The notes: generated from the sequence alone by a model not told the origin. DNA of 64,000 nt from Candidatus Methylobacter favarea (GCF_902806695.1 NZ_CADCXN010000001.1:62001-126000); one strand, 5' to 3'. Shown: positions 10,201 through 18,835, counted from the first letter of the stretch. A program made the numbers and translations.

Positions 10201-10713
10201 GCCGCCGAACGCCGTGATCTGCTTTTCATCACACCCACCCATCCGTTGACGCGGCAAGCCGCTCAGTCGCTTGAACCGCGCATGCCGCTACACTGCGACC
10301 TGAGCATAACGATAGCCGACTTACCCGCAGGACGTTATCCTTTCGCCATTTACCGCTGGCGAAAACTGGGCTTGAGAGAAGACTTCACCTTTCAGCCGAT
10401 AAGCCAACATCCCGAGCTCACCGAACGCATGCTGGAATTACTGGAAATCGCTCAACCAATCAAAAACACCGTTGCGCCGATCAGCGCCGATGAAAAAACC
10501 GCGCTGGAACAGGCGCACTACCCGCACTGGTCAAACAGCCGCGCCGCGCACATCGAGCAAGTGACGCAAACCACACAAGCGCGGCTGGCTTCTCTTAACA
10601 CCAGCCACGCCGCCCGCCTGGCTTTATTGGAAGAGCAACGCGACATGAATCCGGACGAGAAAATCCAGCGCATGAAAAACTCGCAGATTGCCTCAGCAAG
10701 CCGCGATTACTAG
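7282..10713 (+). CDS. HEPN (Swt1-like) domain - SNF2-family helicase
   Basis: A 1143-aa protein. The N-terminal ~130 residues look like a Swt1-type HEPN domain with an R-x4-H element at residues 93-98 (RNRWAH), a motif that in many HEPN proteins is the RNase site. A SNF2/superfamily 2 helicase follows: Walker A DEVGVGKTIEAG from 277, DEAHHIRN at 396, motif III SATPIQM, and in the second lobe SSEVGCEGLDY (about 742) and QRIGRIDRYGQ (about 772). About 300 C-terminal residues are unassigned. The frame continues after the TAG at 10711 with plausible protein until a TGA overlapping the next gene, so the annotated end may be a recent nonsense mutation. With the GHKL ATPase downstream it forms a likely operon; a role in anti-phage defence is inference. 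Confidence 0.85.
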   Translation: MKTAVLNILTHQLTHILRDTLPKISTSWWTSLVIEKLTFQQQSFARQHSPDALEQLDLAALLRVADQNWYKLSQQRNLDKTVRNWLKEAQTIRNRWAHAPAGDLPDEVYYRDLDTIERLLQVFAASAEVLNKISGEKQNLLLKLAANKASTLASTTENAVTNLFKSGDMVRLKAKPQTSGAVIAHLPGVPEDRYQVFHDGTTPYYYASQIEPIPPVSTHSEVALPDLHAALSALQLRHPSIRHLYSLFASRIQFVPYQFRPVLKLIQADRPRLLIADEVGVGKTIEAGLILKELQARREIKSVLVICPKPLIAERKWLEEMKRFDERFEHLDGKSLRYCINETHFDGIWPQKHARVIVPYSLLDESLLMGKHDGRKKQHGLLDLDPPPAFDLVIVDEAHHIRNTDTWAYRNVRHFCDNAEAVVLLSATPIQMRDNDLYTLLHLIRPDVLTSRRDFEHMAEPNPHLNDAIEAARSLQTDWQDKVRTHIDSALATTWGRGVLAAGPGLQSAYDLLDADHNDPAQRLALIRQLEELYTFASLINRTRRRDIGNFTTRKPETVTVEFTPEQADLHQNLINLMARILAFRHGDQNLRFMLSTVRQQVSSCVFGLAPRLKDMLQQHLSQLELSELDYENSPDDIQAILAEFRADVEALIRQAQQLTGHDPKLEAFLKVIRDKQQLPNNKLLAFSSFRHTIRYLEEQLSQEPVRFGIIHGGVADDERRAIRNRFSMEKAHPNALDVLLSSEVGCEGLDYQFCDGMINYDLPWNPMRVEQRIGRIDRYGQLSPTVVIYNLITPGTVDAEIYERCLLRIGIFRQALGSSEEILGKLTQEIHAIAENFDLTPDEQAARLQQIADNDIRLIQEQARLEEQQAQLFGLMPGQHTDEMIKQAASFWLSPAMLVNLISRYLQTLGVTNLPASLGQKPLTTLQLGQDIRSKLLADYQKLDASGETAQIWSRWLTGNEPNLPLTFDASTAAERRDLLFITPTHPLTRQAAQSLEPRMPLHCDLSITIADLPAGRYPFAIYRWRKLGLREDFTFQPISQHPELTERMLELLEIAQPIKNTVAPISADEKTALEQAHYPHWSNSRAAHIEQVTQTTQARLASLNTSHAARLALLEEQRDMNPDEKIQRMKNSQIASASRDY

Positions 10714-10821
10714 CATCGTGCGGAAGAATTGCAAAAAGCACCGGAACAGGCTGATGTAATTGCCGAGGCGGTGGCGTTTGGGGTTTTGGTTGTGACAAAA
10801 GGAGAAGAAAATGACAAGTGA
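10711..10821 (+). other. Amber stop and in-frame coding continuation of the helicase
   Basis: The helicase frame stops at TAG (10711-10713) yet the next 35 codons read as normal protein (HRAEELQKAPEQADVIAEAV, then FGVLVVTKGEE) to a TGA at 10819-10821. That TGA lies 11 bases into the ATPase gene, giving the overlapping stop-start typical of a translationally coupled pair. A single C-to-T change of CAG to TAG is the simplest explanation; readthrough is the alternative. Confidence 0.7.
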
Positions 10822-13800
10822 TTACCACGCAATTTCTGTTTATAACGAAGAGCAGCTTGGTAAAGATCGCGCATCTCGCAAATCCCAGGTGGCAATGTAT
10901 ACCGATCCGGTTCATTTTATATTCGAACTGTTGCAAAACGCCGATGATGCTTGTGCTACTAAAATCAGTTTTACAGTTACGCCAGACCAGCTAATCATTG
11001 AGCACAACGGCAAACCATTTACAGAAAGCAACGTTAAAGCCATTAGCTATTTTGAAAAGAGCGATAAAACCGAAAATGGCGAGGAAATAACAAAAATCGG
11101 TCATTTTGGCTTGGGCTTTAAATCAGTGTTTGCGTATACTGCTTCACCTCATGTGTATTCCGGTCAGGAAAGCTTCAAGATAACTCAGCTTTACAGTGTG
11201 GAAACTGTGCCTTATCCAACTGGTCTTAAAGAAGGTCAAACGCGTTTTGTATTACCATTCGATCACCTTTTTGAAAAACCTAATTATATTGAAAACCGTA
11301 AGCTTAAATCATCAGAGATTGCTTACCAAGATATAGCAGGAAAGCTTAGGAAACTGGGGGCCGATACGCTTTTATTCACCAAGTATCTTCAAGAAATCGA
11401 ATGGGCAACCCAAGATGACACTAGACATTATCTACGTGACTCCATTTCGATAAATGAGTGGATGCGAGAAGTTTGTATTAATGACGGCGTGTCAGACCAA
11501 CGGTGCTACTTCGTCTTTGACCGTCCTATTTATTGGCCTGACGATAATGAAATTGAAAAACAGCATCGTCCGGTTCAAATAGCCTTTGGACTCGACAAAC
11601 CCCGGAAAGATGGCGGAGTCATTAGAAAAATTAACAACGCACAACTGTTCGTATTTTTCCCAACAGCAAAGGAAACACATGTTGGCTTTATTTTGCAAGG
11701 TCCATTTCGTACTAACCCGCCACGCGAAAACGTTTTTCCTGACGATGAATTCAATCAACACCTTGTTAACCAAACCGCTGAATTATTAACCGAAAGCCTA
11801 CATCAGCTTAAAGAATTAGACTTGCTCAACTTGGATACCCTTTCTGTTCTTCCTCTTGACAAAGAGAAATTCAAGGAGGGTATGTTTTTTGAACCACTAT
11901 ATTTGCAAGTCTGTAAGAATTTACAAACATCACAGTTACTTCCTAAGTATCGAGGAGGATTTACTTCTACCAATGAATCAAGGCTGGTAAGAGGCGCAAA
12001 ACTGGCCGAAGTATTTGATGCTGAGCAACTAGGTATGCTTTTTGGCAGAGAGAAAATGGAATGGTTGGATACCTCCCTGACCATAAATAACTACCCTGAT
12101 TTACATGGGTTTTTAACTGAGCTTGTTGATGGTATTGAAGTAAGTCCTGATACTTTAGCTCCGAAGCTAACCACTGATTTTTTTAGCAAGCAATCCTCTG
12201 ACTGGCTGATTAAGTTCATCCAATACGCTGAAAAAAGCACCGATAAAATTAAGCAATGCCGGTTTATTCGCCTTGAATCTGGCGAGCAGGTTCCTTTACG
12301 TCAAGATGATGGAAATCCAACCGCATGGTTTGCGCCTGAAAACAGTACAGGGCTGGATTTAATAAAGGACTTTCCACTGGTTCATCACAAGCTGTCTGAA
12401 AACGAAGGAGTCAGAAAGTTTTTGGAAAAAGAAGAGATTCATGAAATTAAGTCGGTGGATATAGTCGAGCAGTGCATCTTACCTAAATATCAAGATACGC
12501 CATTGCATGAAGGCACGCCATTTAGCGAATACGAAAAGACCTATCGAGCTGATTTGTACCAGATAGGTAAAGCTTACGCGGATGCAGATGATGAAATAAA
12601 AGAAGGCCTCAACAAGAGCCTGGACGATATTGAATGGCTAGCCTGTATTCATGCCAACGGCAATGAACCGGATAAAGTGTTCTGGAAAACGCCCGAATCA
12701 GCATATTTATACGCCAAGCCTACTGAAAAACTTGGGTTTACAGTGCCGGAAGATAAAACTGCCTTTTTTTTACATCCGGTAGTCAGTGAAGCACTGGCCG
12801 AATTCAAATCCATTAATGATTATCTAAACGAGTTCATTCAACCGATTGCCCCGCTAACCATTGTTAAAGACTTTATTCTACCGAACTATAAAATACCTTC
12901 GAAATTTGACGAATTCAGCTACCGCAAGGATTTACTGTGGATTTGCAAGGCTTTTAGTGGTGACGAATCGGTAAAAGAGCAATTGAAGCAAAGCCTCAAC
13001 TCATCATATCCTCACACAACATGGCTGGCTTGTGTTCATGCCAGCGGCAAAGAGCCGCTAAGTATTACTTGGAGAAAACCAAATGCCGATGATTTATTCG
13101 AAAAGCCTATCGATGAACAAACATTTCGCGTTCCCGAAAACATGAATGGCTATTTTTTGCATCCGTCGGTTGTCGATGAATTCAGCAAAAACGAATCTGC
13201 TCGAATGTACTTGGAAAAATGCGTCAATGAAATGGATGCAATAGTCATTGTCGAAAAATTCATTCTGCCAAAATACACCAATCCAGACACAACAGTGGAT
13301 TTTGATGAAGACCTCTACCGTGCTGATTTGCAGTGGATTGGCAAGGCTTATAATAGCAATAAGAAAAATTTGATTGCTGACAAACTAAAAAATATAGCAT
13401 GGCTGGCCTGTGTTCATGCCAGTGGTAATTACCCTGATTGTGTTATCTGGGAAAAATCGGATGCAACGGGGTTATTTAAATCAACAGAAACTCATTGTGA
13501 GTGGTTTTCAGGATTAGAAGATGTCGATGTTTATTTTCTACATCGGATTGTGAAAAAAGAGCTAAATGGTATTGCCGATGACTTAATTAGTTCAATCGGC
13601 AAGGGAGAACTTGTAATAAAACAAACACCCAATTATCAACGCTATGTTGTTATTAGCAACCAACACGGATGTCACAAACGCGGACTTGATGGTTTTGACT
13701 CTAATTGGGAAATTACGGGAATTAAACAAATGCTAACAAAGCCACGGCCAGAGCAAAGTAAGATTCTGTGGAATCTCTTGCTAATTAATAGCAAATGTAT

Positions 13801-14761
13801 TCGAGGATTCACTGAGAGTTCCAATCGTTCTAATTGGTCAAACATTAAAAAAAAAGAAGAGCTTTCAAAAATAGGAAACCAGTTATCTACTTCTAAATGG
13901 CTTCCAGACAAAGCAGGCATCTGGCACAAGCCCAGCGAATTGCTTTTGACCGATTTGCCGGATGAGTTCGACACAGAATCGCTCTCTGCAAAAAAAGTAG
14001 CTGATAAGCTGGGGATGAAGAAGCCGGAAGTTCAACAGGCTATTAATGTTATTGCTGGCGATGACCCAAGTAAATTAAGCAGGCTTGAACGTTTTTTATC
14101 TGCTTCTGAAGCAGAACAGGAAAAAATGCTCAAAACAATTCCTCAAGAAATCCCACCGCAACCAGCACCATCTTTTAAGGAAGGCGTGGGCAATTTATTT
14201 CGACCACAACGCGGCAGCAGTTCGACAAGCACCACAGATAAACCAACTTATCCACTCAGCAATCCAGAACGCTATCAAAACAAGATCCATCAAGAGATAG
14301 ATGAAAAATTGGCATTACAACAAACCACTCCGCAAACCATCCGTTTTTCTTTAGTACGCCAATCCTCATCGAATCAAAAAGCGCGTGATTTTCTCTATGA
14401 AGAATACCAAGGTAAATGTCAGATTACCGGTAATACATTCCCTAAAGCTTCAGCGAATGCTAACGGCGAGGCGGAAAATTATTTTGAGGCATGTTCGCTA
14501 CTTTCATACACTAACGCAGATTACTTAAACGATGTCGGGAATATGTTATGCGTCAGCGCTGATACGATGGCAAAACTCAAAAACGCCAGTTTTGAATGGC
14601 TGGATGATTTGGAAGCAATTATTGAGAGTTTTAAAAACAGACAACCAGCAGAAGTTGAAAACGTAAAAGCAAAAATTAAATTAGCGGGTGAAGAATGCGT
14701 AATGACCTGGAGCGAACGCCATTTCGCACATCTAGTGGCTTTATGGGACAAAGCATCATAA
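10811..14761 (+). CDS. Sacsin-like GHKL ATPase with tandem repeats and a degenerate HNH-like tail
   Basis: A 1316-aa protein with a good ribosome site (AAAAGGAG). The N-terminus is a GHKL/Hsp90-type ATPase of the sacsin/NO VEIN kind: N-box ELLQNADDA from residue 39, IEHNGKPF at about 63 (His where most have Asp), and the G2 box GHFGLGFKSVF from 97. Three tandem repeats of about 130 residues begin at 551, 684 and 813, each with IV-x2-FILPKY, YR-x-DL-x-WIGKAY, WLACVHASG and YFLHP elements. The C-terminus (from about 1180) resembles an HNH fold (GKCQITG ... YFEAC ... LNDVGNMLCV) but lacks the histidines, so is probably not a nuclease. Coupled to the HEPN-SNF2 gene upstream. Confidence 0.85.
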   Translation: MTSDYHAISVYNEEQLGKDRASRKSQVAMYTDPVHFIFELLQNADDACATKISFTVTPDQLIIEHNGKPFTESNVKAISYFEKSDKTENGEEITKIGHFGLGFKSVFAYTASPHVYSGQESFKITQLYSVETVPYPTGLKEGQTRFVLPFDHLFEKPNYIENRKLKSSEIAYQDIAGKLRKLGADTLLFTKYLQEIEWATQDDTRHYLRDSISINEWMREVCINDGVSDQRCYFVFDRPIYWPDDNEIEKQHRPVQIAFGLDKPRKDGGVIRKINNAQLFVFFPTAKETHVGFILQGPFRTNPPRENVFPDDEFNQHLVNQTAELLTESLHQLKELDLLNLDTLSVLPLDKEKFKEGMFFEPLYLQVCKNLQTSQLLPKYRGGFTSTNESRLVRGAKLAEVFDAEQLGMLFGREKMEWLDTSLTINNYPDLHGFLTELVDGIEVSPDTLAPKLTTDFFSKQSSDWLIKFIQYAEKSTDKIKQCRFIRLESGEQVPLRQDDGNPTAWFAPENSTGLDLIKDFPLVHHKLSENEGVRKFLEKEEIHEIKSVDIVEQCILPKYQDTPLHEGTPFSEYEKTYRADLYQIGKAYADADDEIKEGLNKSLDDIEWLACIHANGNEPDKVFWKTPESAYLYAKPTEKLGFTVPEDKTAFFLHPVVSEALAEFKSINDYLNEFIQPIAPLTIVKDFILPNYKIPSKFDEFSYRKDLLWICKAFSGDESVKEQLKQSLNSSYPHTTWLACVHASGKEPLSITWRKPNADDLFEKPIDEQTFRVPENMNGYFLHPSVVDEFSKNESARMYLEKCVNEMDAIVIVEKFILPKYTNPDTTVDFDEDLYRADLQWIGKAYNSNKKNLIADKLKNIAWLACVHASGNYPDCVIWEKSDATGLFKSTETHCEWFSGLEDVDVYFLHRIVKKELNGIADDLISSIGKGELVIKQTPNYQRYVVISNQHGCHKRGLDGFDSNWEITGIKQMLTKPRPEQSKILWNLLLINSKCIRGFTESSNRSNWSNIKKKEELSKIGNQLSTSKWLPDKAGIWHKPSELLLTDLPDEFDTESLSAKKVADKLGMKKPEVQQAINVIAGDDPSKLSRLERFLSASEAEQEKMLKTIPQEIPPQPAPSFKEGVGNLFRPQRGSSSTSTTDKPTYPLSNPERYQNKIHQEIDEKLALQQTTPQTIRFSLVRQSSSNQKARDFLYEEYQGKCQITGNTFPKASANANGEAENYFEACSLLSYTNADYLNDVGNMLCVSADTMAKLKNASFEWLDDLEAIIESFKNRQPAEVENVKAKIKLAGEECVMTWSERHFAHLVALWDKAS

Positions 14762-14887
14762 TAGAAACCATTAACACCTAGAGCGGCTTCAGCCATGTAT
14801 GGACAAAAAATTGGAGCAGGTAATTAACCCCTTGTTTTATCGTAGTTTGGTTTGGCCGATGAAGGTGTAACATTGTGGAGAAAAAAT

Positions 14888-15139
14888 AATGAATACATTG
14901 CCGGAAATAATTAACAAAGAAACACACTGCCTTTAACGCCACAAAAAGAATTTCTCGATTTTGTGTTGTTTCTAAAGAAACGAATTAAAATGGAAACCGA
15001 CAACAATTATTTGTCAAAAAATCCAGAAGTTAACCAAGCGATTATTGAGGGTTTAAATACATCAGAGGATGAATGCCCAGAGTATTTGAATGTGTTATGT
15101 ATAAACTGTACTATACCGACCGCTTGTCGGATTCCTTGA
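14888..15139 (+). pseudogene. Remnant antitoxin, DUF2281-like
   Basis: An ATG at 14888 starts MNTLPEIINK and then frameshifts to a stop. In another frame the text resumes as TLPLTPQKEFLDFVLFLKKR and then NPEVNQAIIEGLNTSEDECP, which resembles DUF2281-like antitoxins that begin MNTLPE...LP...EVLDFV.FL. It runs to the TGA at 15137-15139 and overlaps a possible toxin start at 15097. One small insertion or deletion after codon 10 accounts for the break. Confidence 0.5.
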
Positions 15140-15198
15140 AGAAACAACCGGATGAAAAAGATCTTGCCGGAAGCCGAGCGAAACGCCGTCAGGATTAG
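15097..15198 (+). pseudogene. Truncated RelE/ParE-like toxin remnant
   Basis: An ATG overlapping the end of the antitoxin frame gives a 33-residue peptide beginning MYKLYYTDRLSDSLKK, similar in flavour to the start of RelE/ParE-type toxins, then stops at TAG. The rest of the fold is missing, so it is non-functional if this reading is right. The overlap with the antitoxin frame is the usual module architecture. Confidence 0.35.
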
Positions 15199-15983
15199 CA
15201 CTCTGAAGAGCGTTTGCAGGCGCTTCAGAAAAGTCCTGTTTATCGGAAAACTCATTACATGGCTGCTGCCGGGAGCGCGTTTTATTTCCCGCAAATTTGC
15301 AGGATTTCTGTCAGCTCTGGCCGGAGCGGCCTTTGCATAGGCTGAAAAACCAGCACCTTGAACGCGAATTGAATCGCGAGGAAAAAGCGGCGGTGTTGCC
15401 GGGGCGAGGTTGGATAGGTGTTCTCGAAGAGCGCCGACCCGTGATCGCATTGCTAAAAGAGGCAACTGTCGCTACACACCTGAAAAAAGCTGGTGAAGTG
15501 TTGAAGCTGAGTAAAAAAACCTTGCTATGCTGGCTGTCAAGACTTTCCCAGTGGCATCAGTGCCAGCCAGCCCATCAAACTGATCGCAGCCGAGCGTGCA
15601 GAAGTTACGGCTGTGGCCATTTGCCGCCTAGCCGGATTGCGCCGTCTATAATCAAATGTCCGGGTTGTTCTGCGTTGTGGATAAGAGCAAAAATGTTCCC
15701 GGCAACCGTTCGAGTTAAAAGAGATTGAGGTGACAACCGGCACTCTTACCGCTTTTAACACCCGCAGGGTCAAGAATTTGCCACAGCATTTTCAGATAGC
15801 CTTTTAATTAAGCACCGTTTATTGTCACTGCCAAATATACAAGGACACAGATAGAACTTATAGCCATCCTCATAATCTTAAAGTGGACGCTTATACAGAC
15901 TACTGAGCCGTAAAGAAGCAAGTCTGTTACGGTCTGCCTGTCTGACTTCCTTTTAAACTCATTTACCAGAAGGAGCCGCTGCA

Positions 15984-17375
15984 ATGGAAAATACCCAAGG
16001 CAATACCCATCCTGATCTACGCGGTCTGTCACTGATGGTGGTAGACGACGATCATAACAATTTACGAACTCTGGGGCATGTTTTCCAGCATCTGGGAGCC
16101 AGCGTAACCGGCTGGGGCAGTCTGCGTCAGGCTCGTTTATCTCTGCGTTTCCATGGCCAGGATGCAATAGTATCCAATTTCCGGCTTAAGGACGGCACTG
16201 GACTTGATCTGTTGCCCGATTACCAGGCCCGCTGCCCGGAAGGCAGTTTTTATTTAACCGGAGACAGCAGATTTTTTAATGTCGACCCGGTGGATAGCCT
16301 TAAACAAGGCATCCGCGGCTATTTTAAAAAACCTGTTGATCCTATCGAGCTGGCAAACCGGCTCGTTGCCGACCTGGCTTCGAAAACGCCAGCTGAAGGT
16401 TTGGCCAAACAGTTGGCGCCTTATTTAATTCTCCAGGATCCGGTTATGGCTGAAGCCCTTGCTGAGCTGCCGAGCTTCGCGGTAACCAGTGAACCGGTCC
16501 TGATTCAGGGTGAAACAGGCACAGGTAAAGAGTTGGTGGCGAAAGCGCTGCATGGACTGGGATCTCATGCTGAAGGCCCTTTTGTAGCTGTCAATTGCGG
16601 GGCTATTCCGGAAAACCTGCTGGAGGCAGAATTGTTCGGCTATGAAAAAGGGGCTTTTACCGGCGCCAATCGCATGCATAAAGGCTACTTTGAACAGGCT
16701 CATCAGGGTACGCTTTTTCTCGATGAAATCGGTGAAATGCCGCCGTCGGCGCAAATCAGCCTGTTGCGGATACTGGAGGAAGGCAAGCTTCAGCGCCTTG
16801 GCGCTGAGGGCCAGGTAAGGGTGAACATCCGGGTTGTAGCCGCCACGCATCGCTCTCTGGAAGAGCTGGTCGAAGCCAGGCAGTTCCGCAGCGATCTGTT
16901 TTACCGGCTCAATGTGCTGCCGCTGTTCTTGCCGCCGTTGCGCGAACGGCCTGCTGACATTGCGCTGCTGGCAGAGCGCTTTCTCGCTGACAGCCTCAGG
17001 GACAGGAACTGGCAAAGCCCTATACCCTGCCTGAGCATTGAAGCCAAAACCTTCCTGCAATATCATGGCTGGTCTGGAAATGTACGCGAGCTGCGCAATG
17101 TAATGGCTCGTCTAGCCGTGCGACTGACGGAAGACATGCGTGAAATCCCTCCAAAACTGTTGAGGTCGGTCTTGCGCTCGCCTTCTGCCCTGCCTTCTCC
17201 TTTTGCCTCCGGCCAGGAAGGCGGGATTTATATTCCCAAAGGCACTACTCTGACCGATGCGGAATGGCTTTTAATTGATGCGGCTCTTCAGCAAAGCGCC
17301 TACAACCGAAGCCAGGCAGCAAGACTGCTGGGTATTGGAGAGCGTACTTTACGGCGTAAGCTGAATGAGAGCTGA
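15984..17375 (+). CDS. Sigma-54-dependent Fis-family activator with a degenerate receiver domain
   Basis: An NtrC-like protein of 463 aa: receiver (about 14-125), AAA+ sigma-54 interaction domain (Walker A GETGTGKE at 176, GAFTGA loop at 223, Walker B TLFLDEIGEM) and a C-terminal Fis helix-turn-helix (NRSQAARLLGIGERTLRRKL). The receiver keeps the acidic cluster (VVDDD at 19-23) and the Lys-Pro (116-117), but the phosphoacceptor position is Asn65 (VSNFRLKDG), so ordinary phosphorylation is unlikely. Strong ribosome site AGAAGGAGCC. It faces away from the stress island but abuts it and is the obvious candidate regulator of a sigma-54 type promoter found at 24560-24575. No partner kinase is nearby. 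Confidence 0.9.
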   Translation: MENTQGNTHPDLRGLSLMVVDDDHNNLRTLGHVFQHLGASVTGWGSLRQARLSLRFHGQDAIVSNFRLKDGTGLDLLPDYQARCPEGSFYLTGDSRFFNVDPVDSLKQGIRGYFKKPVDPIELANRLVADLASKTPAEGLAKQLAPYLILQDPVMAEALAELPSFAVTSEPVLIQGETGTGKELVAKALHGLGSHAEGPFVAVNCGAIPENLLEAELFGYEKGAFTGANRMHKGYFEQAHQGTLFLDEIGEMPPSAQISLLRILEEGKLQRLGAEGQVRVNIRVVAATHRSLEELVEARQFRSDLFYRLNVLPLFLPPLRERPADIALLAERFLADSLRDRNWQSPIPCLSIEAKTFLQYHGWSGNVRELRNVMARLAVRLTEDMREIPPKLLRSVLRSPSALPSPFASGQEGGIYIPKGTTLTDAEWLLIDAALQQSAYNRSQAARLLGIGERTLRRKLNES

Positions 17376-17483
17376 TTTTCCGTGTTACCAGGTCATTGAA
17401 AAGTAAAAGTTAAAGGCGAAATAAATAAGTATTTATTACTTTATGAGCCCACGCTTTGTTAAATCTGACAATAGACAGTCGGC

Positions 17484-17801
17484 TTAAAACTCGCCCAACA
17501 TTTTTATTTGGGCCCGTAGGCTTTCAATTTCATCCATTAAATCAAGCGCCAGCGCAATACCCGACAGGTTGACTCCCAGCTCACGCTGCAATCTGAGCGC
17601 GGAACGGACCCGGCGCACGCTGGTTCCGGAAAAGCGCCATACCTGAAGGTCTTCCCCTTCAGGTTCAACAATGCTTTCTTCAACCAGACTTATAACCCAG
17701 TCGGCACTGACATCACAGGAACGACATAACTGCCCCAGAGTTAAATCGCCCTCTTCAATAACTACGCCTGTATATATTAATGACAGCTCATCTGCTTTCA
17801 T
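17484..17801 (-). CDS. cbpM: Chaperone modulator CbpM
   Basis: A 105-aa MerR-like-fold protein that binds the J domain of CbpA and inhibits it. It has the DLTLGQLCRSCDVSADWV start, the RRVRSALRLQRELGVNLSGIA helix segment and a C-terminal coiled coil (LMDEIESLRAQIKML). It begins 5 bases after cbpA ends, the usual cbpA-cbpM pairing, which supports the assignment. Confidence 0.92.
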   Translation of the reverse strand: MKADELSLIYTGVVIEEGDLTLGQLCRSCDVSADWVISLVEESIVEPEGEDLQVWRFSGTSVRRVRSALRLQRELGVNLSGIALALDLMDEIESLRAQIKMLGEF

Positions 17802-17806
17802 GGGCC

Positions 17807-18760
17807 TTATACTCCCAACGATTGACGCGGATTAAAATCAAGTTCTTTCTGCATGGCTTGATAGATCGATTTGGATTTTTCGGTATGTGCAGGAGGCAGG
17901 GCAATTTGAAGCACGACAAAAAAATCTCCAGGCGTTTTACCTGAGAGCCCTCGTCCTTTCAAGCGTAATTTATCGCCCTGTTGGGAATTTGCAGGGATTT
18001 TCAAATCGACTACTCCTTCCGGTGTAGGCACCTTGACTCTGGCGCCTAAAGCCGCCTCCCACGGAGCTATCGGCAGGTCCAGATAAATATCCGACTCGGC
18101 AACCCGATAAAAAGGATGCTTGTTGAACTCAATTTCAAGAATCAAATCCCCCGCCTGGCCCCTGCCTGATCCGGGATTACCCTGACCGGCGAGTTTAATG
18201 TGCTGGCCTGGTTTAATGCCTTTGGGAATTTTGATATTCAGCGTTCTCTGTTTGGTATAAACATGACCTTGCCCATCCATTTCAGGAGCATTCAGGGTAA
18301 TGCTGCGCGTAGCTCCACGAAAACTGTCTTCCAGATCTATATGGATTTTTGCATGACTATCCTGCCCCCGCGCATGAAAGCCCTGTTGCCGTCTGCCCGC
18401 TGTACCGAACCCGAACCCCGCGCGTCCGAATAACTGTTCAAAAAAATCACTATATTCCCCGGCATCTCCGCCGGTGAAGCCGCCGCCTCTAAATTCGAAA
18501 CCTTCATTCCAGTTCGGCGGCGGGCGAAAATCCTGCCCGGCTTTCCAGTTGGCGCCCAGTTGATCGTAGGCCGCTCGTTTTTCCGGATCCTTGAGCACTT
18601 CATAGGCCTCGCCCACTTCCTTAAAGCGTTCTTCGGCGTTCTTTTCCTTGCTTACGTCAGGGTGATACTTTCGGGCCAGTTTTCGATAGGCGCGTTTAAT
18701 CTGATCCTGAGTGGCATCGCGGGATAGACCCATAATCTTATAGTAATCTTTATACTGCAT
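17807..18760 (-). CDS. cbpA: DnaJ-like co-chaperone / curved DNA-binding protein
   Basis: A 317-aa type II J protein: J domain with the HPD tripeptide at residues 33-35 (YHPDVSK), a Gly/Phe-rich linker ([22 protein letters not shown]), then two substrate-binding beta domains; no zinc-finger repeats. It stimulates the ATPase of an Hsp70, here probably the DnaK encoded in the same island. It lies 75 bases downstream of an hsp20 gene and immediately before its inhibitor cbpM. Confidence 0.93.
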   Translation of the reverse strand: MQYKDYYKIMGLSRDATQDQIKRAYRKLARKYHPDVSKEKNAEERFKEVGEAYEVLKDPEKRAAYDQLGANWKAGQDFRPPPNWNEGFEFRGGGFTGGDAGEYSDFFEQLFGRAGFGFGTAGRRQQGFHARGQDSHAKIHIDLEDSFRGATRSITLNAPEMDGQGHVYTKQRTLNIKIPKGIKPGQHIKLAGQGNPGSGRGQAGDLILEIEFNKHPFYRVAESDIYLDLPIAPWEAALGARVKVPTPEGVVDLKIPANSQQGDKLRLKGRGLSGKTPGDFFVVLQIALPPAHTEKSKSIYQAMQKELDFNPRQSLGV

Positions 18761-18835
18761 CGGGATTTTTTCAGTTGATTACACAGCTAATGAGTTTATT
18801 GTCTGTATCCTGCGGAAAATTTGCAACCGCTATAT

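Larger units (their letters stand above)
14762..15983. other. Decayed accessory DNA
   Basis: 1.2 kb with no intact gene. It contains the frameshifted toxin-antitoxin remnants (listed separately), then from about 15150 to 15550 overlapping short plus-strand frames with protein-like sequence (KFAGFLSALAGAAFA; EEKAAVLPGRGWIGVLEE; KKAGEVLKLSKKTLLCWLS) that would form one longer product only after frameshift repair. I do not recognise that family. Nothing further is seen up to the regulator at 15984. Confidence 0.5.
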
